DNA of 64,000 nucleotides, taken from the NCBI GenBank assembly GCA_024235915.1, contig JACKLO010000007.1, positions 372,001 through 436,000 on the forward strand, in the 5' to 3' direction. Position numbers and translations under genes: made by a program. Origin of the DNA: Burkholderiaceae bacterium (GTDB taxonomy: Bacteria > Pseudomonadota > Gammaproteobacteria > Burkholderiales > Burkholderiaceae_C). Below the pieces are notes generated by a model, which saw only the letters and a list, made by a program, of their open reading frames with translations, searched no databases and was not told the DNA's origin. This document shows positions 17,502 through 25,445 of this stretch, piece after piece. Positions within the stretch are counted from its first letter, which is position 1. Each line of letters starts with the position of its first letter.

Positions 17502-17999
17502 TCAGCGTGCCTGCGCCCAGACCAGATCGGCCAGCGTGCTGGTGTCGGCCAGGTCCAGCCATGGGCAGCCGTGGTGGCCAGCAGGCGCCGGTGAATCGCT
17601 GGCCACGGCCACGATGCCCGGCCAGGCGGGCCACAGCATCGGCTGGCCGACGGCTTCCCGCCAGACCTCCAGCTTCGGGAAGTCGCCGGCCTTGAAACCT
17701 TCCACCAGCGCCAGGTCGCAGGCCTGCAGGCGGCTGAGCAGGTAGTCCAGCGGCGGTTCGTCGTCGCCGCGCAGTTCGTGCATCAGGGCCCAGCGGCCCT
17801 GGCCCATCAGCAGCACCTCCTGGCAGCCGGCCTCGCGCAGGCGGTAGCTGTCCTTGCCCGGGCGGTCGATCTCGATGGCCTTGTGGCTGTGCTTGATCAG
17901 CGACACGCGCAGCCCGCGCTGCACGTAGCTGGCCACCAGACGCTCCAGCAGCGTGGTCTTGCCCATGCCGGAGCGGCCGGCGATGCCGAATACCTTCAT
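17502..17999 (-). CDS. mobB: Molybdopterin-guanine dinucleotide biosynthesis protein MobB
   Basis: 165-residue P-loop GTPase that assists MobA in making Mo-bis-MGD, the cofactor of NapA-type enzymes. Walker A is GRSGMGKTTLLERL near residues 8-21, followed by VSLIKHSHKAIEIDRPGKDS (typical MobB), GRWALMHEL and LALVEGFKAGDFPKLEVWR. GAGGACA lies upstream of the ATG. It diverges from napF with only 29 bases between the two start codons, so each promoter must overlap the other gene. The placement beside the nap locus suggests cofactor supply for NapA. No mobA is present here. Confidence 0.93.
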   Translation of the reverse strand: MKVFGIAGRSGMGKTTLLERLVASYVQRGLRVSLIKHSHKAIEIDRPGKDSYRLREAGCQEVLLMGQGRWALMHELRGDDEPPLDYLLSRLQACDLALVEGFKAGDFPKLEVWREAVGQPMLWPAWPGIVAVASDSPAPAGHHGCPWLDLADTSTLADLVWAQAR

Positions 18000-18028
18000 C
18001 GTTGTCTGTCCTCGCCCACAATGGGTGG

Positions 18029-18508
18029 ATGGTCGATCTGAACCGCCGCAGCCTGTTCCGCGGCCGCCGCGCGCCGGCCCTGCGCCCGCCGTGGGCACGG
18101 CGGCCCGACGAGGCCTTCACCGACGCCTGCACGCGTTGCGGCGATTGTCAGCGCGCCTGCCCGGAAGGCGTCGTGGTGGTGGCCGACGGCGGCTTTCCAG
18201 CGCTGGATTTCCGCCAGCGGGGCTGCACCTTCTGTGGCGCCTGCGCACAGGCCTGCACGCCCCTGGCACTGGACCGCCGCGTCGAGCCGGCGATCACGGC
18301 CGTGGCCGTGATCGCCGACAACTGCCTGGCACGGCGACAGGTCGACTGCCGTGTCTGTGGCGACGCCTGCGAGGCCCGCGCGCTGCGCTTTCCACCGCGG
18401 CGCGGCGGCGTGCCGTTGCCGGTGCTGGACGTCGAAGCCTGCACTGGCTGTGGCGCCTGTGTCGGCAGTTGCCCGGTGCAGGCGATCCGGGTGCCGCCGG
18501 CGGCTTGA
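18029..18508 (+). CDS. napF: Ferredoxin-type protein NapF
   Basis: Cytoplasmic Fe-S protein of 159 residues that acts in maturation of NapA. Cysteine clusters: CTRCGDCQRACP, CTFCGACAQACT, the CRVCGDACEARALRF segment, and CTGCGACVGSCP, enough for three to four [4Fe-4S] centres. It begins MVDLNRRSLFRGRRAP, a typical NapF N-terminus. The ATG at 18029 follows GGGTGG; a TTG-initiated extension is not needed. Its orientation is opposite to the rest of the nap cluster, and it converges on napC across 53 bases with a strong hairpin. Confidence 0.92.
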   Translation: MVDLNRRSLFRGRRAPALRPPWARRPDEAFTDACTRCGDCQRACPEGVVVVADGGFPALDFRQRGCTFCGACAQACTPLALDRRVEPAITAVAVIADNCLARRQVDCRVCGDACEARALRFPPRRGGVPLPVLDVEACTGCGACVGSCPVQAIRVPPAA

Positions 18509-18516
18509 TCGCAGGA

Positions 18517-18537
18517 GCGGCCACACAGGGTGGCCGC
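18517..18537. terminator. Bidirectional hairpin between convergent napF and napC
   Basis: GCGGCCAC-ACAGG-GTGGCCGC is a perfect 8-bp GC-rich stem with a 5-base loop. It sits in the 53-bp gap between the stop codons of napF (plus) and napC (minus), and probably ends both transcripts. Confidence 0.6.
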
Positions 18538-18561
18538 GCGCGCTGAACCTCTCGCGCTGAG

Positions 18562-19182
18562 CTACTGCCCGGCCTGCGACACCTTGGGCGCGCCGATGTG
18601 CTGCTCGATCGGCGGCAGGGTGTGTGCGATGCCCTTGTGGCAGTCGATGCAGGTGTCGCCCTTGCCGAAGGCCACCTGGTGGCGCGCGGCGGAACGGCTG
18701 TTCTGCTCCGCGTAGTCCATGTAGGTGTAGTTGTGGCAGTTGCGGCACTCGCGGCTGTCGCTGGCCTTCATGCGGTCCCATTCGTGCTGGGCGAGTTCGC
18801 CACGCTTGGCATTGAACTTCTCCGGCGTGTCGATGGTGCCGAGCACCTTGTGCAGCAGTTCGTTGCTCGCCTGGATCTTGCGGATCATCTTGTAGCCCCA
18901 GGGCCGCGGCACGTGGCAGTCGGGGCAGGTGGCGCGCACGCCGGTGCGGTTTTGGTAGTGGATGGTGTTGCGGTATTCCACGTACACGTTGTCGCGCATC
19001 TCATGGCATGAGATGCAGAACTGCTCGGTGTTGGTCACCTCCAGCGCGGTGTTGAAGCCGCCCCAGAACACGATGCCCGCCACGAAGGCCCCGGCCAGCA
19101 CGGTGAAGCCGCTGGCGGCCATCAGCTTCTTCCACTGCCGCTTCCACCACGGCGCCCGTTGTTGTTGTTCGGTCATGCTCAT
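18562..19182 (-). CDS. napC: NapC/NirT-type tetraheme cytochrome c
   Basis: Membrane-anchored quinol dehydrogenase of 206 residues that passes electrons from the quinol pool to NapB/NapA. One N-terminal span (about 22-42) precedes four heme-binding sites: CISCH 56-60, CPDCH 86-90, CRNCH 146-150 and CIDCH 178-182. The spacing is that of the NapC/NirT family, with HEMRDNVYVEYRNTIHYQN after the first heme. It is the last gene of napD-A-G-H-B-C, 10 bases after napB. Confidence 0.96.
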   Translation of the reverse strand: MSMTEQQQRAPWWKRQWKKLMAASGFTVLAGAFVAGIVFWGGFNTALEVTNTEQFCISCHEMRDNVYVEYRNTIHYQNRTGVRATCPDCHVPRPWGYKMIRKIQASNELLHKVLGTIDTPEKFNAKRGELAQHEWDRMKASDSRECRNCHNYTYMDYAEQNSRSAARHQVAFGKGDTCIDCHKGIAHTLPPIEQHIGAPKVSQAGQ

Positions 19183-19192
19183 GTCTCCGCCG

Positions 19193-19663
19193 TCACTGCA
19201 GGCCGCGGGCCCGGGTGTAGCTGTTGCCCACCAGCGGCTTGGCGTCGCTCTGCGCCACGTGGCACTGGGTGCAGAAGTAGCGGCGCGGGCTCACGCTGTC
19301 GATCTCCACGCCGTCGCGGGTGCGGAAGTGCGTGACGCTGATCTTGGTGGCGCCGCTTTCCTTGGTCTTCTGCCAGGCATGGCAGTCCATGCACTTGTTG
19401 TAGTTCTTGGTGATCTGGTAGCCGCTGGTGGTGTGCGGAATCAGCGGTGGCTGTTGCACGAAGTCGCGCTCGTTCACCGGGTGGTCGCGCTCCTGGCGGT
19501 AGTTGGTGGCCGGGTTGTCGGTGTTCAGCGGCGTCCCGCCGCGAAGCCCTTCGATCTTCACCGGGGTTTCAGGCTGGGCCTGCACGTAGCCGGCGCCGAT
19601 GATCAGCATGGACGCGGCCAGCGCGAGCTTGACGAGGTCGAGGAGCAGGGTAGGGAGCTTCAT
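19193..19663 (-). CDS. napB: Periplasmic nitrate reductase small subunit NapB (diheme cytochrome c)
   Basis: 156-residue periplasmic electron-transfer subunit that docks on NapA. A signal peptide (MKLPTLLLDLVKLALAASML to about residue 29, cleavage near VQAQ) is followed by GLRGGTPLNTDNPATNY, a NapB signature, and by two hemes at CMDCH 91-95 and CTQCH 131-135. The start overlaps the napH stop by 4 bases (ATGA), indicating coupling. Length and heme spacing are normal for NapB. Confidence 0.95.
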   Translation of the reverse strand: MKLPTLLLDLVKLALAASMLIIGAGYVQAQPETPVKIEGLRGGTPLNTDNPATNYRQERDHPVNERDFVQQPPLIPHTTSGYQITKNYNKCMDCHAWQKTKESGATKISVTHFRTRDGVEIDSVSPRRYFCTQCHVAQSDAKPLVGNSYTRARGLQ

Positions 19664-20640
19664 GTCGGGTCCCTTCGGGTGTCGAAGCGGTGGGTGAAAC
19701 GGAAGACGTCGGGCGCGCAGACGTCGATGCAGCGGCCGCAGGCGGTGCATTCACGGTCGCTGACCACGGGGCCGTGGCCGGCCTTGCCCTTCAGGGGCAT
19801 CACGATGACCTGCGGCTCGGGGCAGACGGCGTAGCAGTCGCCGCAGTCGTCGCAGCGCGCCGAGTGGGTGGCGGCCACGCGCAGCAGCGGCTTGCTGCCG
19901 ATGAGCGCGTAGCTGGCGCCCACGGGGCAGACGTGGCCGCACCAGCCGTGCTTGGCAACCAGCAGGTCGAAGAGGAAGACGGCGGCCACGACTCCCCAGG
20001 CGAAGCTGCCGCCGAAGATCACCGCCCGCTGCGCCATCGAGACCGGGTTGATGGTCTCCCAGGCCATGCTGCCGGAGACGGCGGCCACCACCAGCACGGC
20101 GCCCAGCAGCCAGTGCCGGAGCGCTGCCTTCGGTGCCCGGCCGGCACCCAGGTTGAACCGGTGGCGCAGCCAGGCGGCGGCGTCGGTGACCATGTTCATC
20201 GGGCAGACCCAGCTGCAGAAGGTGCGGCCGGCAAGCACGCCGTAGAACACGAGCACGATGGCCGCGCCGATGACGGCACTCATTTCCGGCAGGTGGCGCG
20301 CAGCCAGCATCTGCGCCAGCAGGAAGGGGTCGGTCAGCGGCAGCACGCCCAGCGTCAGGCTGGAACTGAGGTTGCCCTTGACCACCCACACGCCGGCCAG
20401 CGGGCCGAGCAGGAACAGCGCCAGGATGCCGAGCTGGCTCGCGCGGCGCAGGATCAGGAAACGGTGCGCATGCCACCAGCCGCGTTTGCGCAGGGCGGCG
20501 GCACCGGGCCTGGCCGGCGCCGGCGGCGCCGAGGCGGCGCGGGTGTCGTCGATCACGGCGCTCATGAACCCATGTGGCTCTGCCACTGGGTTCATGCCCC
20601 CGTGGGGGGCGGGCGGCAAAGCCGACCAGGGAGCGCTCAT
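19660..20640 (-). CDS. napH: Quinol dehydrogenase membrane subunit NapH
   Basis: Inner-membrane Fe-S protein that with NapG moves electrons from quinol toward NapA. After GWWHAHRFLILRRASQ there are four spans, two cysteine motifs typical of NapH (FCSWVCPMN and GWCGHVCPVG) and C-terminal ferredoxin clusters CDDCGDCYAVCPEP and CTACGRCIDVC. The start is uncertain. The ATG at 20640 overlaps the napG stop (ATGA) and gives 326 residues, but its first 25 codons consist of a palindromic element; the methionine at 20565 (MSAVIDDTRAA) gives 301 residues, closer to known NapH lengths. Confidence 0.92.
   Translation of the reverse strand: MSAPWSALPPAPHGGMNPVAEPHGFMSAVIDDTRAASAPPAPARPGAAALRKRGWWHAHRFLILRRASQLGILALFLLGPLAGVWVVKGNLSSSLTLGVLPLTDPFLLAQMLAARHLPEMSAVIGAAIVLVFYGVLAGRTFCSWVCPMNMVTDAAAWLRHRFNLGAGRAPKAALRHWLLGAVLVVAAVSGSMAWETINPVSMAQRAVIFGGSFAWGVVAAVFLFDLLVAKHGWCGHVCPVGASYALIGSKPLLRVAATHSARCDDCGDCYAVCPEPQVIVMPLKGKAGHGPVVSDRECTACGRCIDVCAPDVFRFTHRFDTRRDPT
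20563..20608. repeat. REP-like double palindrome at the napG-napH junction
   Basis: CATGAACCCA and TGGGTTCATG form a perfect 10-bp inverted repeat (20563-20596) that encloses a second GTGGC-TCT-GCCAC stem. Directly next to it is CCCCC-GT-GGGGG (20597-20608). This layout is unlike coding sequence and resembles the short extragenic palindromic elements scattered in Burkholderiales genomes. It falls in the first 25 codons of the longest napH frame. Confidence 0.65.
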
Positions 20641-21422
20641 TTCGTGGCCCCGCTCGCCGCAGCCGGATACGGGTCGGCACCACTGCGCAGCGGCGTCAGG
20701 TCATGCTGGCCTTCGGGGATGCGCTGCACCGGATAGTCGAAGTCAGGCTTGCCCTGGCGGTTGCCGTCTTCCCAGCCGCGGCGATAGTGCTTGGCCGGCG
20801 CGCTGCGCGCCACGCGTTCCGGCAGCACCTTGATGGCGGCCTCGTCGAGCACGCAGCTCTTCTCGCACATGCCGCAGCCGGTGCACTTGTCGGCGTGCAC
20901 GGTCGGCAGCAGCATGGCGTGGCGATCGCTGCGCGGGTTGGAGATCTTCTCCAGCGTGATGGCCTCGTCGATCACTGGGCACACGCGGTAGCAGACGTCG
21001 CAGCGCAGGCCCAGGAAGTTGAGGCAGTTCTCCTGGTCGATGAGCACGGCCACGCCCATGCGGGCCTGCGTGATGTCCTGCAAGGCCGGGTCCAGCGCGC
21101 CCGAGGGGCAGGCCTTGACGCAAGGCACGTCCTCGCACATCTCGCAGGGGATCTCGCGGGCCGTGAAGAAGGGCGTGCCGATGGCCACGCCGTTGCCGCC
21201 CATCGACAGCTTCAAATTCTGCGGCGGGCAGTCGCGCACGCACAGGCCGCAGCGCAGGCAGGCGGCGAGGAAACGGTCCTCGGCGAGCGCGCCGGGCGGG
21301 CGCAGCGCCTGCGCCGGTCGCGCGCTGGCGGCCGGCGCCATCCAAGCGCTGCCGGCGGCCAACAGGCCGGCCGCCGCCGCGGTGGAGGCGCCTTGCAGCA
21401 CCTGTCGCCGGTTGAGACTCAC
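20637..21422 (-). CDS. napG: Ferredoxin-type protein NapG
   Basis: 261-residue periplasmic-side Fe-S partner of NapH. The N-terminus MSLNRRQVLQGASTAAAAGL is a twin-arginine signal. Four cysteine clusters follow: CLRCGLCVRDCP, CEMCEDVPCVKACP, CDVCYRVCP and CTGCGMCEKSC, for about four [4Fe-4S] centres. The order napA-napG-napH with a 25-base gap after napA and an ATGA overlap with napH indicates one transcript. The length matches the family. Confidence 0.95.
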   Translation of the reverse strand: MSLNRRQVLQGASTAAAAGLLAAGSAWMAPAASARPAQALRPPGALAEDRFLAACLRCGLCVRDCPPQNLKLSMGGNGVAIGTPFFTAREIPCEMCEDVPCVKACPSGALDPALQDITQARMGVAVLIDQENCLNFLGLRCDVCYRVCPVIDEAITLEKISNPRSDRHAMLLPTVHADKCTGCGMCEKSCVLDEAAIKVLPERVARSAPAKHYRRGWEDGNRQGKPDFDYPVQRIPEGQHDLTPLRSGADPYPAAASGATK

Positions 21423-21447
21423 GTTCGCGCTCCTGCCCGACTCCGAC

Positions 21448-23988
21448 TCAGGTCCGCACCACCTTGACGGCGCACTTCTTGAAGTCGGTCTCCTTGCTGA
21501 TGGGGCAGGTGGCGTCCAGTGTCAGCTTGTTGACCAGGCGGCCTTCGTCGAAGAAGGGCACGAAGACCAGGCCACGCGGCACCTTGTTGCGGCCGCGCGT
21601 TTCCACACCCAGCAGCAACTCGCCGCGGCGCGAAGTCACCTTGACCTGCATGCCACGCTGGATGCCGCGGTCCTTGGCGTCGTCCGGGTGCATGTAGAGC
21701 AGGGCCTCGGGCACGGCGCGGTGCAGTTCCGGCACGCGGCGCGTCATCGAGCCGGTGTGCCAGTGCTCCAGCACGCGGCCGGTGCACAGCCAGAGGTCGT
21801 ACTCCTTGTCCGGCGATTCGGCGGCCGGCTGGTAGGGCAGGGCGAAGATCACCGCCTTGTCGTCCTTGTGGCCGTAGAACGCCACGCCGGCACCCTTCTT
21901 CACGTAGGGGTCGTAGCCTTCGCGGAAGCGCCACAGCGTTTCCTTGCCGTCCACCACCGGCCAGCGCAGACCGCGCACCTGGTGGTAGGTGTCGAACGGG
22001 GCCAGGTCGTGGCCGTGGCCGCGGCCGAACTCGGCGTACTCCTCGAACAGGCCCTTCTGCAGGTAGAAGCCGAAATCCTTGGCTTCGTCATTGACGTAAC
22101 CCGCGATGAACTTGCCGTTGATGTTGCCGACGTCGGCCATCGGGTACTTGTCGACCTGGCCGTTGCGATAGAGCACTTCGTACAGGGTCTTGCCCTTGTA
22201 CTGCGGCATCTTGGCGATGAGGTCGGCGGGCCAGACCTCTTCGACCTTGAAGCGCTTGGCGAACTCGATGTACTGCCAGAGGTCGGACTTCGACTGGCCC
22301 GGTGCGGCCACCTGCTGGCGCCAGAACTGCGTGCGCCGCTCGGCGTTGCCATACGCGCCTTCCTTTTCCACCCACATCGCGCTGGGCAGGATCAGGTCGG
22401 CCGCCATCGCGCTGGCCGTGGGGTAGGCGTCGCTCACGACCACGAAGGCCTTGGGGTTGCGCCAGCCCGGCAGGATCTCGCCGTTGATGTTGGGGCCGGC
22501 CTGCATGTTGTTGGTGGTGCTGGTCCAGTAGCAGGCCACCTTGCCGTCCTTCAGCGCACGGCTCTGCGCCACGGCGTGCAGGCCGACCTTTCCTGGCAGC
22601 GTGCCCTCGGGCAGCTTCCAGGCCTTCTCGCAGGTCTCGCGGTGCTTGGGGTTCATCACCACCATGTCGGCCGGCAGACGGTGGGCGAAGGTGCCGACCT
22701 CGCGCGCCGTGCCGCAGGCGCTGGGCTGGCCGGTGAGGCTGAACGGGCCATTGCCCGGCGCGCTGATCTTGCCGGTGAGCAGGTGGATGTTGTAGACGAG
22801 GTTGTTGGCCCAGGTGCCGCGCGTGTGCTGGTTGAAGCCCATGGTCCACAGGCTCATGACCTTCACGTTCGGGTCGGCATACAGCTTGGCCAGGTCTTCC
22901 AACTGCTTGACCGGCACACCAGAGATCTCGCTGACCTTCTGCGCCGTGTACTCGCTGACGTACTTGGCGAATTCGTCGAACGTCATCGCCTCGGCCTTGC
23001 CCGGGTTGCCCTTGGGCTTGCCGTCGGCACCGGGGTAGCCGTTGTTGGTGGCGTTGGCTTCCAGCGGGTGGTTGGGGCGCAGACCGTAGCCGATGTCGGT
23101 CTCGCCCTTCTTGAAGTTGACGTGCGCCTTCACGAAGGCCTGGTCGACCTTCTTGTTCTGGATGATGTAGTTGGCGATGTAGTTCAGGATCGCCAGGTCG
23201 GTCTGCGGCTTGAAGATGACGGGGATGTCGGCCAGGTCGAAGCTGCGGTGCTCGAAGGTGGACAGCACGGCCACCTTGACGTCGGGCTTGGACAGGCGCC
23301 GGTCGGTGATGCGCGTCCACAGCACCGGGTGCATCTCGGCCATGTTGCTGCCCCAGAGCACGAAGGCGTCGGCCTGCTCCATGTCGTCGTAGCAGCCCAT
23401 CGGCTCGTCGATGCCGAAGGTGCGGATGAAGCCGGCCACAGCGCTGGCCATGCAGTGGCGCGCGTTGGGGTCGATGTTGTTGGTGCGGAAGCCCGCCTTC
23501 ATCAGCTTGCTGGCGGCGTAGCCCTCGAAGATCGTCCATTGGCCGGAGCCGAACATGGCCACGCTGTCGGGGCCGGTGGTCTTGATCGCTTCCTTCCACT
23601 TGGCCGCCATGACGTCGAAGGCCTCGTCCCAGCTCACGGGCACGAACTCGCCGTTCTTGTCGTACTGGCCGCCCTTCTTGCGCATCAGCGGCGTGGTCAG
23701 CCGGTCCTTGCCGTACATGATCTTGGACAGGAAGTAGCCCTTGATGCAGTTCAGGCCGCGGTTCACCGGCGCTTCCGGGTCGCCCTGCGTGGCCACCACC
23801 TTGCCCTCCTGCACACCCACCAGCACCGAGCAGCCGGTGCCGCAGAAGCGGCAGGGCGCCTTGTCCCAGCGCACGGCGGCGTCGTTGGGCGCCTGCGGCG
23901 CGGCTTCGACGACGATGGGGATGCCCGCGGCGGCGGCAGCGGCGCTGGCGGCCTGGGTCTTGAGGAAATCTCGGCGGTTGCTGTGCAT
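21448..23988 (-). CDS. napA: Periplasmic nitrate reductase catalytic subunit NapA
   Basis: Mo-bis-MGD enzyme reducing nitrate to nitrite in the periplasm, 846 residues. A Tat signal (SNRRDFLKTQAA) is followed by the [4Fe-4S] site C46-x2-C49-x3-C53 and C81, and the molybdenum ligand C179 in DPNARHCMAS. Start at 23988 is well supported: AGGAG lies 7 bases upstream and the Tat motif begins at once; the frame could extend 22 codons upstream but that would enter the operator. It has its own FNR/DNR-type box 59.5 bp upstream of the ATG, in addition to read-through from napD. Confidence 0.97.
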   Translation of the reverse strand: MHSNRRDFLKTQAASAAAAAAGIPIVVEAAPQAPNDAAVRWDKAPCRFCGTGCSVLVGVQEGKVVATQGDPEAPVNRGLNCIKGYFLSKIMYGKDRLTTPLMRKKGGQYDKNGEFVPVSWDEAFDVMAAKWKEAIKTTGPDSVAMFGSGQWTIFEGYAASKLMKAGFRTNNIDPNARHCMASAVAGFIRTFGIDEPMGCYDDMEQADAFVLWGSNMAEMHPVLWTRITDRRLSKPDVKVAVLSTFEHRSFDLADIPVIFKPQTDLAILNYIANYIIQNKKVDQAFVKAHVNFKKGETDIGYGLRPNHPLEANATNNGYPGADGKPKGNPGKAEAMTFDEFAKYVSEYTAQKVSEISGVPVKQLEDLAKLYADPNVKVMSLWTMGFNQHTRGTWANNLVYNIHLLTGKISAPGNGPFSLTGQPSACGTAREVGTFAHRLPADMVVMNPKHRETCEKAWKLPEGTLPGKVGLHAVAQSRALKDGKVACYWTSTTNNMQAGPNINGEILPGWRNPKAFVVVSDAYPTASAMAADLILPSAMWVEKEGAYGNAERRTQFWRQQVAAPGQSKSDLWQYIEFAKRFKVEEVWPADLIAKMPQYKGKTLYEVLYRNGQVDKYPMADVGNINGKFIAGYVNDEAKDFGFYLQKGLFEEYAEFGRGHGHDLAPFDTYHQVRGLRWPVVDGKETLWRFREGYDPYVKKGAGVAFYGHKDDKAVIFALPYQPAAESPDKEYDLWLCTGRVLEHWHTGSMTRRVPELHRAVPEALLYMHPDDAKDRGIQRGMQVKVTSRRGELLLGVETRGRNKVPRGLVFVPFFDEGRLVNKLTLDATCPISKETDFKKCAVKVVRT

Positions 23989-24040
23989 CACGTCACTCCT
24001 GCGGATGGGTCCATGCTGCAGTGCGCAAAGACCTTTTTCC

Positions 24041-24054
24041 TTGAACGGGTTCAA
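24041..24054 (-). promoter_or_regulatory. FNR/DNR/NnrR-type operator upstream of napA
   Basis: TTGAA-CGGG-TTCAA is a perfect inverted repeat with flanks TCC and GAA, the same as at norC and the DUF2249 gene. It overlaps the napD stop codon (24051-24053). Activation from -41.5 would start transcription near 24006, 18 bases before the napA ATG, with CAGCAT (24013-24018) as a weak -10. This implies an internal promoter within the nap operon. Confidence 0.75.
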
Positions 24055-24356
24055 GAACGGGCGAGGCTGTCGCGCCAGGCCCGGTAGTCGGTGGGGCCGT
24101 CGCCCGGCGCGGGCGCGTCGGGGCCGGAATACTCGTAGACGAGGGAGGTGCCCAGCAGCTCGGGCCAGGTGGCCATCGCGCCCAGGGTGGCGGCGGCGGT
24201 GGGGGCCTCGGCGTCCCCTGTGTCCTCGATCACCAGCACCCAGCGGCCGTCGCCCGGGTCGGACACCACGTCCACGCCCGGCAGCCCGCTCAGGCGCGCG
24301 TTCACGGCACTGCGGTGCTGCGGCGCGGCCCGCAGCACGACACCCAGAATGCTCAC
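24051..24356 (-). CDS. napD: Chaperone NapD
   Basis: Cytoplasmic chaperone of 101 residues that binds the NapA twin-arginine signal peptide and delays export until the cofactor is loaded. It begins MSILGVVLRAAPQHRSAVNA and contains RLSGLPGVDVVSD and VLVIEDTGDAEA, the ferredoxin-like betaalphabeta pattern of NapD. It is the first gene of the nap operon; no napE is found in the 180 bases upstream. GAGGGG precedes the ATG by about 10 bases. Two degenerate FNR-type sites lie upstream. Confidence 0.9.
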   Translation of the reverse strand: MSILGVVLRAAPQHRSAVNARLSGLPGVDVVSDPGDGRWVLVIEDTGDAEAPTAAATLGAMATWPELLGTSLVYEYSGPDAPAPGDGPTDYRAWRDSLARS

Positions 24357-24424
24357 GGCGTTGTCCCCTCGTTGTCGTTCGTGCTTGACGGGCGACAGTC
24401 TGGAGAGGGGGGTGGCCAGCGTCC

Positions 24425-24464
24425 TTGATCTAACTTAAGTCTGGCCTGACTTGTCGAACATCAA
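24425..24464 (-). promoter_or_regulatory. Two degenerate FNR-type boxes upstream of napD
   Basis: TTGAT-CTAA-CTTAA (24425-24438) and TTGTC-GAAC-ATCAA (24451-24464) each match 8 of 10 positions of TTGAT-N4-ATCAA. Their centres are 26 bp apart. If the first acts at -41.5, transcription would start near 24390, 34 bases before napD, and the second would sit at -67.5. Both are weaker than the three perfect palindromes elsewhere. Confidence 0.4.
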
Positions 24465-24536
24465 CCAAGACACCGTCAGGACACAGCGCATCGCGCCGCG
24501 CACTTCTGGGTGCTCGATGGACGCTGTGCGTTGAGA

Positions 24537-25445
24537 TCAGCGCTGAGAAGGGCTGCGCTCGTGGCGACCCGGCCAGCGCAGCAGGCCGGTGGCGATGGCC
24601 GTGCCCAGCAGGATCACCGCACCCCCGGCCGCCATGCCCCAGGTGGGTGGTTCGCCCAGCACCAGCCAGCCCCAGACGACGGCGAACAGCGGGATCAGGA
24701 AGGTGACGCTGCTGGCCCCGGCAGGGCCGATGTGCGCGATCAGCCTGAAGTACAGCACGTACGCGACGCCGCTGCAGACCACGGCCAGCAGCACGGCCAC
24801 CGTCCAGTCGCTGGCGGAGGGCATGGTGGTGGGCCAGAACCAGAGCGCCGGGCCGATGAGGATCAAGGTCGCCGACAACTGGCTGCCTGCGGCCAGCGCC
24901 ATGGGTGGCACGCCGCTGAGGTGGCGCTTAGCAAAGTTGGCGGCCACCCCGTAGCACAGCGCGGCTGCGATGCAGGCCGCGATGGCCAGCGCCGGGCTGA
25001 TGCCATGCTCGCCAGGCTGCAGACTCGCTTTGCCGGCCGCCAGGGCCAGCACGCCGGCAAAGCCCAGCGCCAAACCGACGACGCGGGCCGGTGCCGGCCG
25101 GTCGTGCAGCCACAGCCAGGCCACCAGCGCCGTCCACAGCGGCGTGGTGGCGTTGAAGATGGCCGACAAGCCGGTGTTGATGGCCAACGCCGCCACGGTG
25201 AAGAGCACAAAGGGCAGCGCCGAGTTCAGGGCACCCACCACGGCGATGGGCCCGGCGTGTCGCTTCAAGGCGCCTAGCTGTCCCTGCCAGGCGAGCAAAG
25301 GCAGCAGCACCGCGGCGGCCAGCCCGACGCGCACCGCGACGAGTGCAAAGGGGCCGAACGCCGGTGCCGCCATGCGCATGAAGAGAAACGACGCGCCCCA
25401 GATCGCGGCCAGCAGCAGCAGGTCGACGGTGTCGCGCGGCCTCAT
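24537..25445 (-). CDS. EamA/DMT family permease
   Basis: Inner-membrane transporter of 302 residues with ten predicted spans in two EamA repeats. It begins MRPRDTVDLLLLAAIWGASF, the usual first helix with the WGASF motif; the second repeat ends FAVVWGWLVLGEPPTW. Family members export amino acids, nucleobases or drugs; the substrate here cannot be deduced. The start codon overlaps the ogt stop (ATGA), so it belongs to the ada/alkA-ogt operon. Whether it has a part in alkylation defence is unknown. Confidence 0.88.
   Translation of the reverse strand: MRPRDTVDLLLLAAIWGASFLFMRMAAPAFGPFALVAVRVGLAAAVLLPLLAWQGQLGALKRHAGPIAVVGALNSALPFVLFTVAALAINTGLSAIFNATTPLWTALVAWLWLHDRPAPARVVGLALGFAGVLALAAGKASLQPGEHGISPALAIAACIAAALCYGVAANFAKRHLSGVPPMALAAGSQLSATLILIGPALWFWPTTMPSASDWTVAVLLAVVCSGVAYVLYFRLIAHIGPAGASSVTFLIPLFAVVWGWLVLGEPPTWGMAAGGAVILLGTAIATGLLRWPGRHERSPSQR

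Noticed and set aside
21019..24087. Plus-strand open frame of about 1020 codons opposite napA and napG
   Set aside because: Shadow of napA; no ribosome site and no recognisable domain.
24357..24536. napE upstream of napD
   Set aside because: The 180 bases contain no frame with the expected small hydrophobic protein.
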